Of a stretch of 64,000 nucleotides of DNA, positions 19,101-29,200 are shown piece after piece. How positions within the stretch are numbered: the stretch's first letter is position 1; every line of letters starts with the position of its first letter. Below the pieces are notes generated by a model. That model did not search any database, had not been told where the DNA came from, and worked only from the letters and a program-made list of their open reading frames with translations. Source of the stretch: Pirellulaceae bacterium (GTDB taxonomy: Bacteria; Planctomycetota; Planctomycetia; Pirellulales; Pirellulaceae). The DNA lies in the NCBI GenBank assembly GCA_020852965.1, contig JADYZV010000036.1:62001-126000 (forward strand). The letters run 5' to 3'. A program made the translations under genes and the position numbers.

Positions 19101-19948
19101 GCATTCCTCTCTCAGCCGATACCATGGGCCTGGGGAATTCAGACGATTCGCTCCCTGCCCTGCAAGCCGCCGCCCCCGCATTGAAGGCTGCTGCCATCGC
19201 GCGTTGGCAAGCTGCCGGGGTCTCCCAGTTGCTGGCCGATCACTTGGCGACGATCGACGTTCTGTTTAGCGACTTGCCCAACGATCAGCTCGCCGCCACT
19301 CAAGGCAACTTCATTGTGCTCGATACCAACGCAGCCGGACATGGTTGGTTCGTCGACGGCACTCCGCACGACAACGTTGAATTCACGCGTGACTCGAATG
19401 GTGCTTTGCTGGCGAACACCTCCAGCGCACGTGGACACATCGATGCGTTGACGGCAATCATGCACGAACTGGGACACGTGCTGGGTGAGGCCGACCTGCC
19501 GAGTGGCTCTGCCAATCCCATGATGTCAAGCACCCTTTCAACTGGGCTGCGGCGATTGCCAACTGTCGTCGCGACACCCAGCATAAATGCCCTCGACGTC
19601 AACCGCGATGGACTGGTAACGCCCATGGACGCGCTCCTGATCGTCAATGAGCTGAACCTTGCCCAGGGACGATTGGGCCGAACTACAGTTAATGGCAATG
19701 TGCTGGACGTCACCGGAGATGACCTGCTAACGCCTATCGATGTATTGCAGGTCGTCAACCACTTGAACCGCGCGAGTTCTTCCCGTCGTAGCGTAATCGC
19801 CCCTGTTGGGAGTGGCGAAGGAGAATACGCCGTAGCGAGTGCGGAGATCGAACAGATGGAAAGCCAGTGGATTGACGACACGCTGCTCGAATCGCTCGCC
19901 TCTGATGCCCTCAACGCATGGTGGAATGCCAATCGAAAGTATAGTTGA
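13163..19948 (+). CDS. giant secreted ELWxxDGT-repeat / metzincin-like / dockerin protein
   Basis: The ATG at 13163 begins MSKPVSLSLRALHRLFLRPN, with the planctomycete LEPR-XLL-like export signal IEQLEMRALLTG about 35 residues in. The 2261-residue product shows, in order: ~17 ELWxxDGTxxGT repeats (~75-900), a DUF11-type domain (~925-1065), an Ig/cadherin-like domain (~1075-1195), 22 ten-residue repeats (1256-1475), an Ig-like domain (~1510-1610), a module shared with the next gene including DUF11 (~1745-1870), a metzincin-like segment with HELGH at 2101-2105 and Asp2111 (HExxHxxGxxD), and a dockerin-like pair of EF-type loops (DVNRDGLVTPMDALLIVNEL and DVTGDDLLTPIDVLQVVNHL). It is surface or matrix located. 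Adhesion or matrix structure is inferred; whether the protease is active is unknown. Confidence 0.88.
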   Translation: MSKPVSLSLRALHRLFLRPNKRQRLRHLARLRLIEQLEMRALLTGVTLIDLNQTPAGSDPSAVVVVGDQGFFSAGDGTHGRELWRTDGTEAGTVLVKDIQPGPSGSLSQSGFSQSVDVSGTLFFVADELTHGQELWKSDGTEAGTVLVKDIYPGRESSSIQALTASNGRLYFLANDGVHGNELWTSDGTEAGTVLVKDIHPSGSQKFDSDGGSIVSFGDGVLFGASDGVRGRELWRSDGTEEGTSMVIGLLPIETDPSRVEDGFRGDLVAFGSQAFFTGYTKATGGKMYRTDGTEAGTQRFGGETLLRPRAIVDLAGALYFFGYDGLYQSDGSSTDPVSRISDLPEFIENITLVGNRVFFSAHDDQFGEQLWTSDGTEAGTLRVTEIDRGLDFRGEPMGAAILSIHDFGGVAFVVLNDGIHGGELWRSDGTQAGTRIVKDINPGQLSNDLYDEGAVLGGQFIFPADNGTGGELWKTDGTEAGTTMIKEIDTVSTQPSNPGGGIKLGNSLIITADDGIHGRELILTDGTRMGTSLLKDIYPDGDSSPGGMGLIADTLFFSAEDPTHGRELWKTDGTQAGTVLVRDINPGSASSTPTGSFVFDNKLYFGARDDIHGRELWVSDGSEAGTKMIKDIRPGTGDGLTSIEFAVFKGELYFQGNDGNNGRELWKTDGTTAGTVLVKNFGSGSSDPSGFTVFGDSLYLTADGPQGDELYKSDGTSAGTVLVKDINPGSRGSFLGTFAPVIVGGQMFFMANDGIHGYELWKSDGTEAGTTLVKDIEPGEGNSFPGVGIEIGGVLIFLAGQTGTGLELWKTDGTPEGTKILKDIYPGNQSSLRSLYGFNSNSVFEGELYFDAHDGVHGRELWKTDGTEAGTVLVVDIVPGPEGSTPTGFAQIGGKLLFSAGSYSKYSFDNKVELFRLGVDPAMVTASMTDTLSIDVNNDGKANPGDTLKYTTTLSVGSEADADGVLYTQTIDANTTIVPGSVSTSQGTVFTGSNGGNSLNIGLGTIPAGSVVSIAYSVRVRDPLSANVTQISNQGTFSGDNFSNLLTDDPSQAGASDPTTTPIDTGTAAGIAPVATDFPLPAIPLGSVLHIDATDMIAEFGTDADSLLNAMSVSFGSATINGTPVASLAELGFSYTPGAGPAGAFTIDANASAYAGLAAGFAHDVIINFTVSDGALQDSGVLTFKVANAAAKFKDVAFHFLGATSPESQVKAIADAAAGESIFFVVASGTNDVSDALDHANFFVGGFDTSKVAGTMLTVAQAAATNASLASAAAANESIAVAIADDQSDSTAVADNHSVASAESQSGSGATSAADDNSAASSRAVNNSDALALAEEGSAAEASAENESSATATAKAISNATSTSSQNSVSVSSAETTSSATAFASHDSVSTADALVGSISNAVGKNFSATASSAANGSDVLAFADVSSTATSNADQQSSASSSAEESSNASSFALNQATATANASEGTSSNAKGRSDSSMVATTIVAEFSNQPNRGNAEAEATQPVLRISTPIAPIMGPKNTALPLSVDVAELDGETVASILISNLPAGSVLSAGTSNADGSEWTFTDKPPVSLTLKPPAGFVGNIEVSITAMNARGTSAHATLAVKVEGVADGVLIRKTVNLTEDKQIVSREANLNIPGMPAGVLHGVDLNDPAAVRAALVAAGANSESIRIVVARRDDGQAITTLSKNTVTESPDALWTGDIDDPDNIAVITGTVTVTTTITTTTTKMFTDVLTITGELVMQQPTADLSLVVTVDNGSAEVGQNVTFTIVLNNAGPDAATGVTVLDKLPVGLQFVQANTASGSYSSESGVWTVGGLPVGGTSSLTIVAKLLTDQTINNLAEIASSDQFDPDSTPNNGVVGEDDQFSASVGTCLTGGPLVAGMNRLVFSCVTPGGFAAFVVGTQPGSYTFSKWGTTVDMADPSVPAIGAAGINGVAVVLINLTPAQLAQPLYVQAFEMLPAHTVSNLMVAQNTPQHSGIPLSADTMGLGNSDDSLPALQAAAPALKAAAIARWQAAGVSQLLADHLATIDVLFSDLPNDQLAATQGNFIVLDTNAAGHGWFVDGTPHDNVEFTRDSNGALLANTSSARGHIDALTAIMHELGHVLGEADLPSGSANPMMSSTLSTGLRRLPTVVATPSINALDVNRDGLVTPMDALLIVNELNLAQGRLGRTTVNGNVLDVTGDDLLTPIDVLQVVNHLNRASSSRRSVIAPVGSGEGEYAVASAEIEQMESQWIDDTLLESLASDALNAWWNANRKYS
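13380..15820 (+). repeat. ~17 ELWxxDGT protein repeats
   Basis: Units of roughly 45-50 residues, each with a core like GRELWKTDGTEAGTVLVKDI. Two units near 14030 and 14150 are degenerate (KMYRTDGTEAGT and YQSDGSSTDP). The spacing fits beta-propeller blades as in other ELWxxDGT proteins, which would make two or more propellers. Confidence 0.85.
16928..17587 (+). repeat. 22 perfect-register decapeptide repeats (Ser/Ala alternating)
   Basis: Exactly 660 bp divide into 22 units of 30 bp with no insertion or deletion. In each unit position 4 is Ser (19 of 22), Thr (2) or Ala (1), and positions 6-10 alternate with Ala or Ser. Examples: ANESIAVAIA, DNHSVASAES, ENESSATATA, SHDSVSTADA, ANGSDVLAFA. 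The DNA of the units is divergent, so the register is held at protein level. The alternation of small and variable residues suggests a beta-solenoid-type stack. Confidence 0.85.
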
Positions 19949-20288
19949 CTTGAACGCCGAAACCACCGCGCTGTTATCGCATTTGTGGGCTGCGAGCGAG
20001 CAACGCGCTATTTCGGCAGACCGTCGAAGTCGACGGAGGAGTGTTGGACCAGTGCGACGCACCCCTCTGCAGACTTGCCTATAGCAGAAAAAACTTGATT
20101 GCGGACGAGATACTGCTACGCTGTGAGACATATCCACTCACGATGCGTTCCGCCTATGGTCGCGTTCTAGCGGTCAAGGATCGACTTCTTCTAAGCGGCC
20201 ATGAGTTTTGACCGCATCTTAGTTTTTGCATGCCGTCGCCTGGAGCAGCGCTCGATCGCTCGACCATTTAATCCATAGGGGTTTCGAG
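19949..20288. other. 340-bp gap between the two giant genes
   Basis: No gene is visible. It holds an 8-bp inverted pair GCGGTCAA/TTGACCGC (20170-20177, 20208-20215) and a purine-rich GGGG just before the next ATG at 20289 that could serve as the ribosome binding site. No strong terminator for the upstream gene is seen, so read-through is possible. Confidence 0.5.
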
Positions 20289-23200
20289 ATGGAAATTGTT
20301 AGACAACCAGGGAAAGCAACGAGGCGGACCAAGTATCTCTCATCAGCAAGGAAACGCGCTCGCCTTGCATCACTCGCGTTTGAGACACTGGAACAACGCC
20401 TCTTGTTGGCGGTGGATCTCGCCAGCGTTGATATGACGGGCTTGGTGGCGGGTGACGATCTTCCCGTACCGAGCGTGCTCGATCCCTCGGAGGCAGGAAC
20501 GCATCCGGACCTCAGCGCAAACGGCAAGTACCTGGTTTTCGAAAGCGACGCGGAAGATCTGCGCGACAACGACGGCAACGCTCTACGTGATATCTTTGTC
20601 CGAGACCTCGCTAGCGGCGTGACGACTTTAATCAGTGTCACACCGGACGGCGTTAGCGCCGACGCCGACTCGTACAGCGCTGACATCAGCGATGACGGTC
20701 GCTTCATTACCTTTGTCAGTTCGGCGACGAATCTGATTCGTGGGGAGGTGGTCGATAACGGTTTCCCTGATGTCTATTTGCGCGATCGCGATGTGGATGG
20801 TAATGGAGTCTTCGATGAGCCAGGCGAGCTGGCTTCCAGAACTTTCCTGCTCGGTCGCGGGTTCGCTGAGGATGGCACGCCGGAATTCGGAAACTTCCAG
20901 TCGGGTGGCGATTTCCCCGTGGACTCCGCACTTCGACCGGTGATTAGCGGAGATGGGTCTACCGTGGTCTTCGGAAGTAAGGCAAGCAATCTGATCGATC
21001 CGACAAGCGGTGCCGATGTGAATGTAGGCGGCGAAGATATCTTCGCGGTGATCACTACCAACGTCACCAAACGCGAAGTAGTAACGCTGAATCTGGAGGG
21101 TAGGGACACTGGAGTTGGCTTCTACGGTGAAGGCGAAGCGGAAATGTTCGCGGTTAGCCGAGATGGTAGTGTGATTGTCTTTCAAAGTCGTTTCAGTGAC
21201 ATTGCCGATACCGAGGATGAGCCGCTTAGTCGACAGATATTTGTCCGCAGCAGCAAGACCGAGCGTATTAGCGAAAACACTGTCGGGATAGGGGGCGTTC
21301 TGGATTCGCGGGAATCGGTGATTAGTCGCGACGGACGGCACGTGGCATTTGTCAGTCCTTCCGCAAACCTGGTGGAAGGAGACGAGAATAGCGCCAACGA
21401 CGTCTTTGTGTTTGATCGCGAAACTGAGTTGCTCACCTTGGTCAGCCGCAGCGCCGATCCGTTGTCCACGAGTGTGAGCGGGAATGCCGCGTCAGCCTCC
21501 AGTGGTAGTCCGACCATTCGGCAATATTCTCTATCGATCAGCGACGATGGTCGCTTCGTCTCCTACTCCTCTCTGGCCACCGACTTGGTGGCGGCAGTAG
21601 AGGGGACCACAACCAGCGATGTTCCGGGCACGCCAGACATTTTCGTCTTTGACCGGGATGCCGATGAAGACGGTGTGTTCGACGAGGTCGACGTGCCCGG
21701 TGCAACCGAGACGATCCTGGCCAGTATCAATTTCGACGGCACCGCAGCGGGTGATTCGGGGGCCTCTGCGGCAGGTTCAGGATCGCAACGAAACGCGATC
21801 AGCGGAAACGGTCGGTTCGTTGCCTTTGCGAGTACCGCCATCGATCTCGTTGGAGAACCGACCTCAGGTACCAACGTCTTTGTTCGCGACCTGCTAACCA
21901 AAACCACTTACCTGGCCAGTCCCAGTCCGGACGCTGGCCCTTTCTCGGGAGGGGAACTGGGTGCGTTAGGCCAGCAAACAATCTCCATCTCCCGAGATGG
22001 CAGCCGCGTCGCCTTCACCAGCGATTCGAATCTAGATCCCGACACGATCGACGACAACGGAGCTCGCGATGTCTACGTCTATACTCTGCCGTCGTTCATC
22101 GAGATGCAACAGTTTTCGACCAATAGTTTGACGAGTTTGAGTGTGCGTTACGAAATCCTTAACGCTGCCGTGGAAGATGGATTTTCGATCGACATTGTCC
22201 GCTCATTGGACGAAACGTTTGCGCCGGCCAGTGCCGACATTCTGTTGGCAACGCTTGCGATCAACGAGCCAGAGGACTTGACAGTCGGGATTCACACCCT
22301 GACGTTTCCAATCGGAGGGGGCGCTGGTGAGGTTCCACTGCCAGGTGCCGGTGCGGAAGAGCCGGGCGACGAAAAACCGGTCGACTATTTCCTATTGGCG
22401 GTAGCCAATCTGGTCGATTCGGACGAGCAGTCGGCGCTGATAGAAGACACCGCTGTCTTCTTCGGTGCCTATCATCCAGCAGCTGGCCCCATCTTCGCGC
22501 ATGGTACCGCTGGTGACGATACGATCACGGCGAGCACCGTCGACGGAATCGTGACATTCACATTTTCACCCGGCGGCGGCCCAGTCGATGTCCCTCTGTT
22601 CCCTCCGGAAGATGTTACCGGTATCCGTGTTCGCATGCACGCCGGAGACGACATGGTGACGGGCAGCGGATTTGGCGACTTGATTCTCGGCGGCCCCGGA
22701 TCGGACACACTCTTTGGTGAAGCTGGCCGCGATACGATGGACGGTGGCCCCGGCAACGATCGAGTTTTTGGAGGCGACAATTTTGATCGACTGTTCGATT
22801 CGGATGGGGACGATCTGGTGGACACAGGTGGGCCAGAACCGTTCGGCGGAACGGTCAATGGCATTCCCGGCAGCGACAATATCTATGTCGGTGCCGGTCA
22901 AGACACGCTGAGCTTTGACGATGCAGTGCTAGCGATCACGATGGACGCGAGCAATCCGAATATGCAAACGGTCGATGCCGACGGCAACAGAGTCCAGGCG
23001 ACGGGCTTCAGTTACTTCATCGGTACTCCATTCAACGACCAGTTTTCCATCGGCGGCGATGTGCCTTTGCTGTTTACCTTCGATGGCGGGCTCGGGTCCG
23101 ACACACTGACGGTCGATGCCAAGGGGTTACCGACGATCAACGACGGCAAACGCGTGCAAGTGATGGGTTTCGAACCAATTGAATACACCAACTTTGACCG

Positions 23201-26200
23201 AATCAACATCGTCAACGCTCTGCCCTGGGTCAAAGCCGGCTTGGAAGATCATTTGGTGATCGACAAAAACGGCAACGGCAAAGCCGATCCCGGTGATACC
23301 CTCGAGTATGTGGTCACGATCACAAACGATGGAGTGGTCGACGCCCGCGACCTGCTGTTTGAAGACACTCTGGATCTCGATATGGAACTGGTAACGGGAC
23401 TCCTCAAGATCTCGCCCATCGCCTTGGATGATATTTACGTCGTTCGTGGCCCGCTCAATGTGAACTCTTCCAGCGGACTGCTGACTAACGATTTTGATAT
23501 CGACGGCTCTGTACCGGGCACCAACGCCGACCTAGTGCTAGACGTCGGCAGCGTCACGCGAATCAGCGATCCGACGACCAGTACCTTCACCGCACAGCCT
23601 GACGGGAGCTTTACCTACACTCCTGAGCCAGGTTTTTCAGGCATGGAGACATTTACGTACTCCATCACGGACACCGACGGAATGAGCAATGTCGGGGCCG
23701 TCAACTTGATCGTTAACGACGTGGTTTGGTTCGTTGATAACAGCCTGCCCACCAACGGAGACGGATCGCTTAACAATCCATTCAACTCGTTGGCCCCAGT
23801 CAACGGAAGCGATGGACAGGACGACATGGATGGCCCCGGTGATACGATCTTTGTGTTTGGTGGTGCCGGCGTTTACAACCAAGGATTCGAACTCGAAGAC
23901 AATCAGTCGCTGATCGGTGAAGGGCACGGGCTGTTTCTCGGAGGCCGCGATTTAGTGATGCCTGGCCCGCGCCCAACGCTAACGAACACAACCGGCGATG
24001 GCATCAAGCTGGCCAGCAACAACACGGTCCGAGGACTGAATATCGATGGTGCCGCTGGAGCGAACATCCACGCGGATGGTGCTCAGCGAGGACAGATTCA
24101 AGACGTCAACCTCAGCGGTGGTTCGATTGGCATCGACCTTCACAACACGGGTGGCGCGTTTACCTTCACCAACGTTAGCATTTCCGATCCGACCGGTGCA
24201 GTATTCAACGTCGAGGGTGGCACGAGCAAGGTCGCTTTTGGTGCCGATAGTACGATCCGTCAAAGTACTTCGACTGGTAGCGGCTTGCACTTCACCAATG
24301 CCAATGGTACTTACAGTTTCAACGGTAGCGTCACGCTGGACGGTGGTAACGCGGGTATCAATATCATGGGCGGGGATGTTAGCTTGCTGCTGCCGAAACT
24401 CTCGATCACCCATACCGGAACCAATCCGGTCGTCGACATCCGCAACCACAGTCGCGGCACCGTCAACCTTCGCGGACTTCCTGTTGGTGGCGTTCTCACG
24501 CTGGTGGACGGCCAACGGATGCGATTCGACAATGCGGACGGAACGTACGATTTCAACGGGCAAGTCACACTCAATGGTGACAACGCGGGAATTGATATCT
24601 TGGGAGGTTCCAGCGGCACGTTTACTTTCCCCGATACAGACATCACACACTCCGGCAGTGGTTCAGCAGTGAACATCAACGATCACTATGGAGGAACCGT
24701 CACATTCGGATCAGGCTCCACCTTTGACGCGACTGGCGGTACCGGCTTGCAGTTTTCTAATGCCGACGGAGTTTACGATTTCAATGGCGAAGTGACGCTC
24801 AATGGTGGCGATGCAGGCATCGACATTATTGGTGGCTCCGGCACGTTTACTTTCACCGACACGACCATCACGGATCCTGTGGGCGCGGCCGTCAACGTCC
24901 AAGACCATTCTGGCGGGACAGTTACCCTGGGGCCTGGCTCGAGCGTCGACGCGACCGGAGGTACCGGTTTGCAGTTTGACAATGCCGACGGAATCTACCA
25001 TTTCAATGGCGAAGTGACGCTCAATGGCGGCGACGCAGGCATCGATATTTTGGGTGGCAGTTCCGGTACGTTCACCTTCAGCGACACGACCATCACCGAT
25101 CCGTCAGGAGCCGGACTGAACGTCGAAAACAGCCGACCTAATATCACCTTCGACGGGATTACCGTGCGAGGCGGGACCAATGGCATCCGTTTCGAAGGCG
25201 TTACCGGTGACTTCACGGTCATAGGCAATACGGTCATCGACAATACCACCGGAGCCAGTATTACTGTTGGCAACAGTCGCGGCAAATTCCGTTTCGGTGA
25301 CACGGACATCGGCCAGACAACGCCCGTCGACACGGGCATCGACATTATCAATTCATCGGGAACCTTCTTGTTTGACGATTTAGATGTCCAAACCTCCGGG
25401 ACGGGCGAACTGGCGGCGCGCGTGCTGAAAGGGCAAGGACTCGGGACGCCGCAATGGTTTTTTTATGGTAGCTTGACAGACGTTGATTTTGAGATAACCG
25501 TTGCGGACAACGATCCTCTATTCGGGCCCTCAGGCGGCATACGCGCCAGCGGTGGATTTGTCGATGGAAGTCCCAATGATGCCATTAGCATCTCCAACGG
25601 CAGCCTGTTTGTTGACGGTCTGACTTTTGGAGCCAACCAACCAATTGGCGGTGACGCGATTCGCGTCACCAACGCGGGCGGAAATAATCACAGCGTCGAA
25701 GTCACCAACTCGACCATCAACGCTCCCAGCGGACGCGGCATTGTCATCGACAACGGTGTGCCGATTGCCCCATCGTTCGATTTCGGTTTCGGCGGTCTAA
25801 CACCCGTTGCGGGCAACTTCGATGGCCAACCCGGCAGCGGGATTGGACAATATGATTCGGCGTCCGGCAGTTGGTTCCTGCGCAACGCGCCGAATACCGG
25901 TGTGCCCGACGTAGGCTCATTCCTGTTTGGTCCAGGTGGCATTCCAATTGTGGGTGACTGGGATGGTGATGGGATCGACACCATCGGAGTCTACGACCCC
26001 AACACACAAATGTTCAATTTGCGGAATACCAACTCAGCGGGCCTGCCGGACATTTCTCCATTCGCCTTTGGATCGCCTGGTGACTTGCCCGTCGCCGGAG
26101 ACTGGGACGGAGACGGTATCGATAGCATGGGTGTGTTCAGGCCGAGCGATGGAAGCTGGTATCTTCTTAACTCCTCTGGACCTGGGCAAGCGGACCAGAT

Positions 26201-29200
26201 CATTCAATTCGGTATTGCTGGTGACATTCCAGTTCCTGGTGACTTCGATGGTGATGGCGCGACCGATCTGGGAATTTTCAGACCCTCCAACCGGACATGG
26301 TACTTGCAACCGTCAAACGCGGGCTTTAGTAGCATACTACAGTTCGGCGATCCGAATGATATTCCCATTTCCGGGGATTGGAATGGTGACGGAGTCGACA
26401 CAGTAGCTGTCGTTAACCCAAGTATCGCTGGCGGAACGACCAGCCAGTGGACGTTGCGTGGCAACAACTCGCTCGTCGGTCCTATGAAGGTAGACATCTC
26501 GAGCAACCAGATCGATTCGAACCAAGCCGGCATTGACGTTTTGGGAAATGGCGCCGGCAGTACCATTGCCACGATCGCGAACAACACGGTCCGTTCCAAC
26601 TTCAATTCAATTTTTGTACACACCGTGGGAACTGGCAGCGCGATTCTGGAGTTGGATCTGCGCGACAACCGCGCGGGTGTTTATGTCATCTCGAACGAAA
26701 ATGTTGGAAATGCCATCAAGCTTGTCGGCGATCTGCATAGCGGACAACAGCTCATCGATGATGATGGCGGCAATGTGGCAGCGCGGAACAACCGATTGAG
26801 CAACGGGGTGACTCTGCCGATCACCAACGTGAACGGATTATTCGTTAACGGGCCGATCGATATCATTGCTGGTTTGACTCAACTGCCCCGCGGAGGCTCT
26901 GGTGAGGGTGCGGCAGATGACAGTCAGGGAAATGATTTGGTCGGCGGCGAGCAGCCGGAAGGCGGTCGCCTTTCAGTCGACCTCGGTACGCTGCCGGCCG
27001 GCAAATCGGTGCAAGTCGTTTTCCGGGCAACCATCAACGACCCGCTTGATGCAGGAGTCACCCAAGTCGCTAATCAAGGTGCGATCAGCGGTAGCAACGT
27101 GGACATGTTCTTGACCGATGATCCGAACACGGAAGCGCCGGGGGATGCAACCATTACGCTCATCGATGGCTCACCGATTCAGTCCTTCGACTTTGGTGAC
27201 GCGCCCGATGGGATCATGTTGGCAGGTGTGTTGCAAAGTTATCCGACACGGTTGGCCAATGATGGCGCGCGGCATATGGTCGTAGCGGGTGGACCGCTGC
27301 TTGGTAGCCTAGCGCCAGATTCCGAAATCGATGGGCAACCCAATGCCACCGCCACCGGCGATGATATGTCCGGTAGCGACGATGAAGATGCCAACGGAAC
27401 CACCCCCATCGTACTCATCGCTGGACAATCCGTCAGCGGTGTTTCGTTCACCCACAACGGCGGCACGACGGGTGCGCTGCTGAGTGCCTGGATCGACTTT
27501 AACAAAGACGGTGACTGGGACGATGCCGGTGAACAGATACTCATGGACTTTGTCGTCCCACCCGGAGCCTCGTCGACATCCTTGACGGAACTAGTCGTTC
27601 CCGCCACCGCCGCGCACGGTCAAACTTTTGTCCGCGTCCGGATTAGTACACAAGCCGAATTGGCCCCGCGCGGGCTGGCGCGCGACGGAGAAGTCGAAGA
27701 TTTCGCGGTGAGCATTCAAAGCGAAGGTGGCGGCGTACTCAACCAGCAAACGATTCTTCTCAACAACTCAGAAGAAATCGTTTCGCAGCAAGCGGATTTG
27801 AACATTCCCGGCGTCGCACCCAGCATTCTCGATGGTGTCGATCTGACCGATCAAAATGCGATTCGGTTCGCACTGATCGCCGCAGGAGTCGATCCTGCAA
27901 GCATCGCGATCAACATCAACAGGCGAGATGATGGCCAGACAGTCATGACGGATACCGTTGTAGACATTAGCGAAGAGCCGGGCACGGTCTGGATTGGCGA
28001 TGTCGACGACCCTAACACTATCACTGTCATTTCCGGCCAGCTCAATATCATCACGACCATCACGACCACGACCACGCGGCGATTTACCGACGTGCTGACG
28101 ATCACGGGTGAGCTGGTGATGCGGCGGCCGACTGCCGACTTGTCGCTGGTCGTCACGGTCGACAATGGCTCCGCCGCTGTTGGACAAAACGTGATCTTTA
28201 CTATCGCCCTCAACAACGCCGGCCCCGATGCCGCCACGGGAGTTACGGTCTTAGATAAACTTCCTGCTGGATTGCAATTCGTCAATGCGACGACTGCCTC
28301 AGGCAACTACAACTCTGAGTCGGGTATGTGGACGGTCGGAGGTCTGCCAGTTGGCGGTACTTCGAGGCTAACGATCACGGCCAAACTGCTGACCGATCAA
28401 GCGGTCAGCAATGTGGCGGAAGTGGCCAGTTCCGATCAATTCGATCCCGACTCGACGCCGGGCAACGGCGCGCTCGCTGAAGACGATCAGTTCTCTGCCG
28501 GTGTAGGCACGTGCTTGACCGGAGGTCCGCTGGTCGCAGGGATGAATCGGCTGGTCTTCTCCTGCGTCACGCCGGGTGGTTTTGCCGCCTTCGTGGTTGG
28601 CTCGCAGTTGGGGAGTCACTATTACAGCAAGTGGGGGACCACGGTCGACATGGCCGATCCCGGCGTGCCCGCTATCGGTATAGGAAATTCCAGTGGCTCC
28701 GCCGTGGTGCTCGTCAACTTGACCGAAGCTCAGCTCGCTCAGCCACTGTACATCCAAGCCTTCGAGATGTTGCCCGCACACAAAGTCAGCAACCTACTGG
28801 TCGCGCAGAATATGCCTGACCACTCGGGCATTCCTCTCTTGGCCGAGAGCATTGGGCTTGGGACATCGCCAGATACCCTCCCTGCCCTACAGGCGGCCAC
28901 CCCCGAATTGAAGGCTGCTGCCATCGCACGCTGGCAAGCTGCTGGGGTCTCCCAATTGCTGGCCGATCACCTGGCAACGATCGACATTCTGTTTAGCGAC
29001 TTGCCAAACGATCAGCTCGCCGCCACTCAAGGCAATTTCATTGTGCTCGATACTAACGCAGCCGGACACGGTTGGTTTGTCGACGGCACGCCAAATGACA
29101 ATAGTGAATTCACGCTTGACGCCAGTGGCGCTTTGCTGGCGAACACATCGAACGCTCGCGGACACATCGATGCGTTGACGGTAATCATGCACGAACTGGG

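Noticed and set aside
19949-20288. Possible sigma-70 promoter TTGATT ... TACGCT near 20093
   Set aside because: Poor -10 and non-standard spacing; co-transcription with the preceding giant gene is equally likely.
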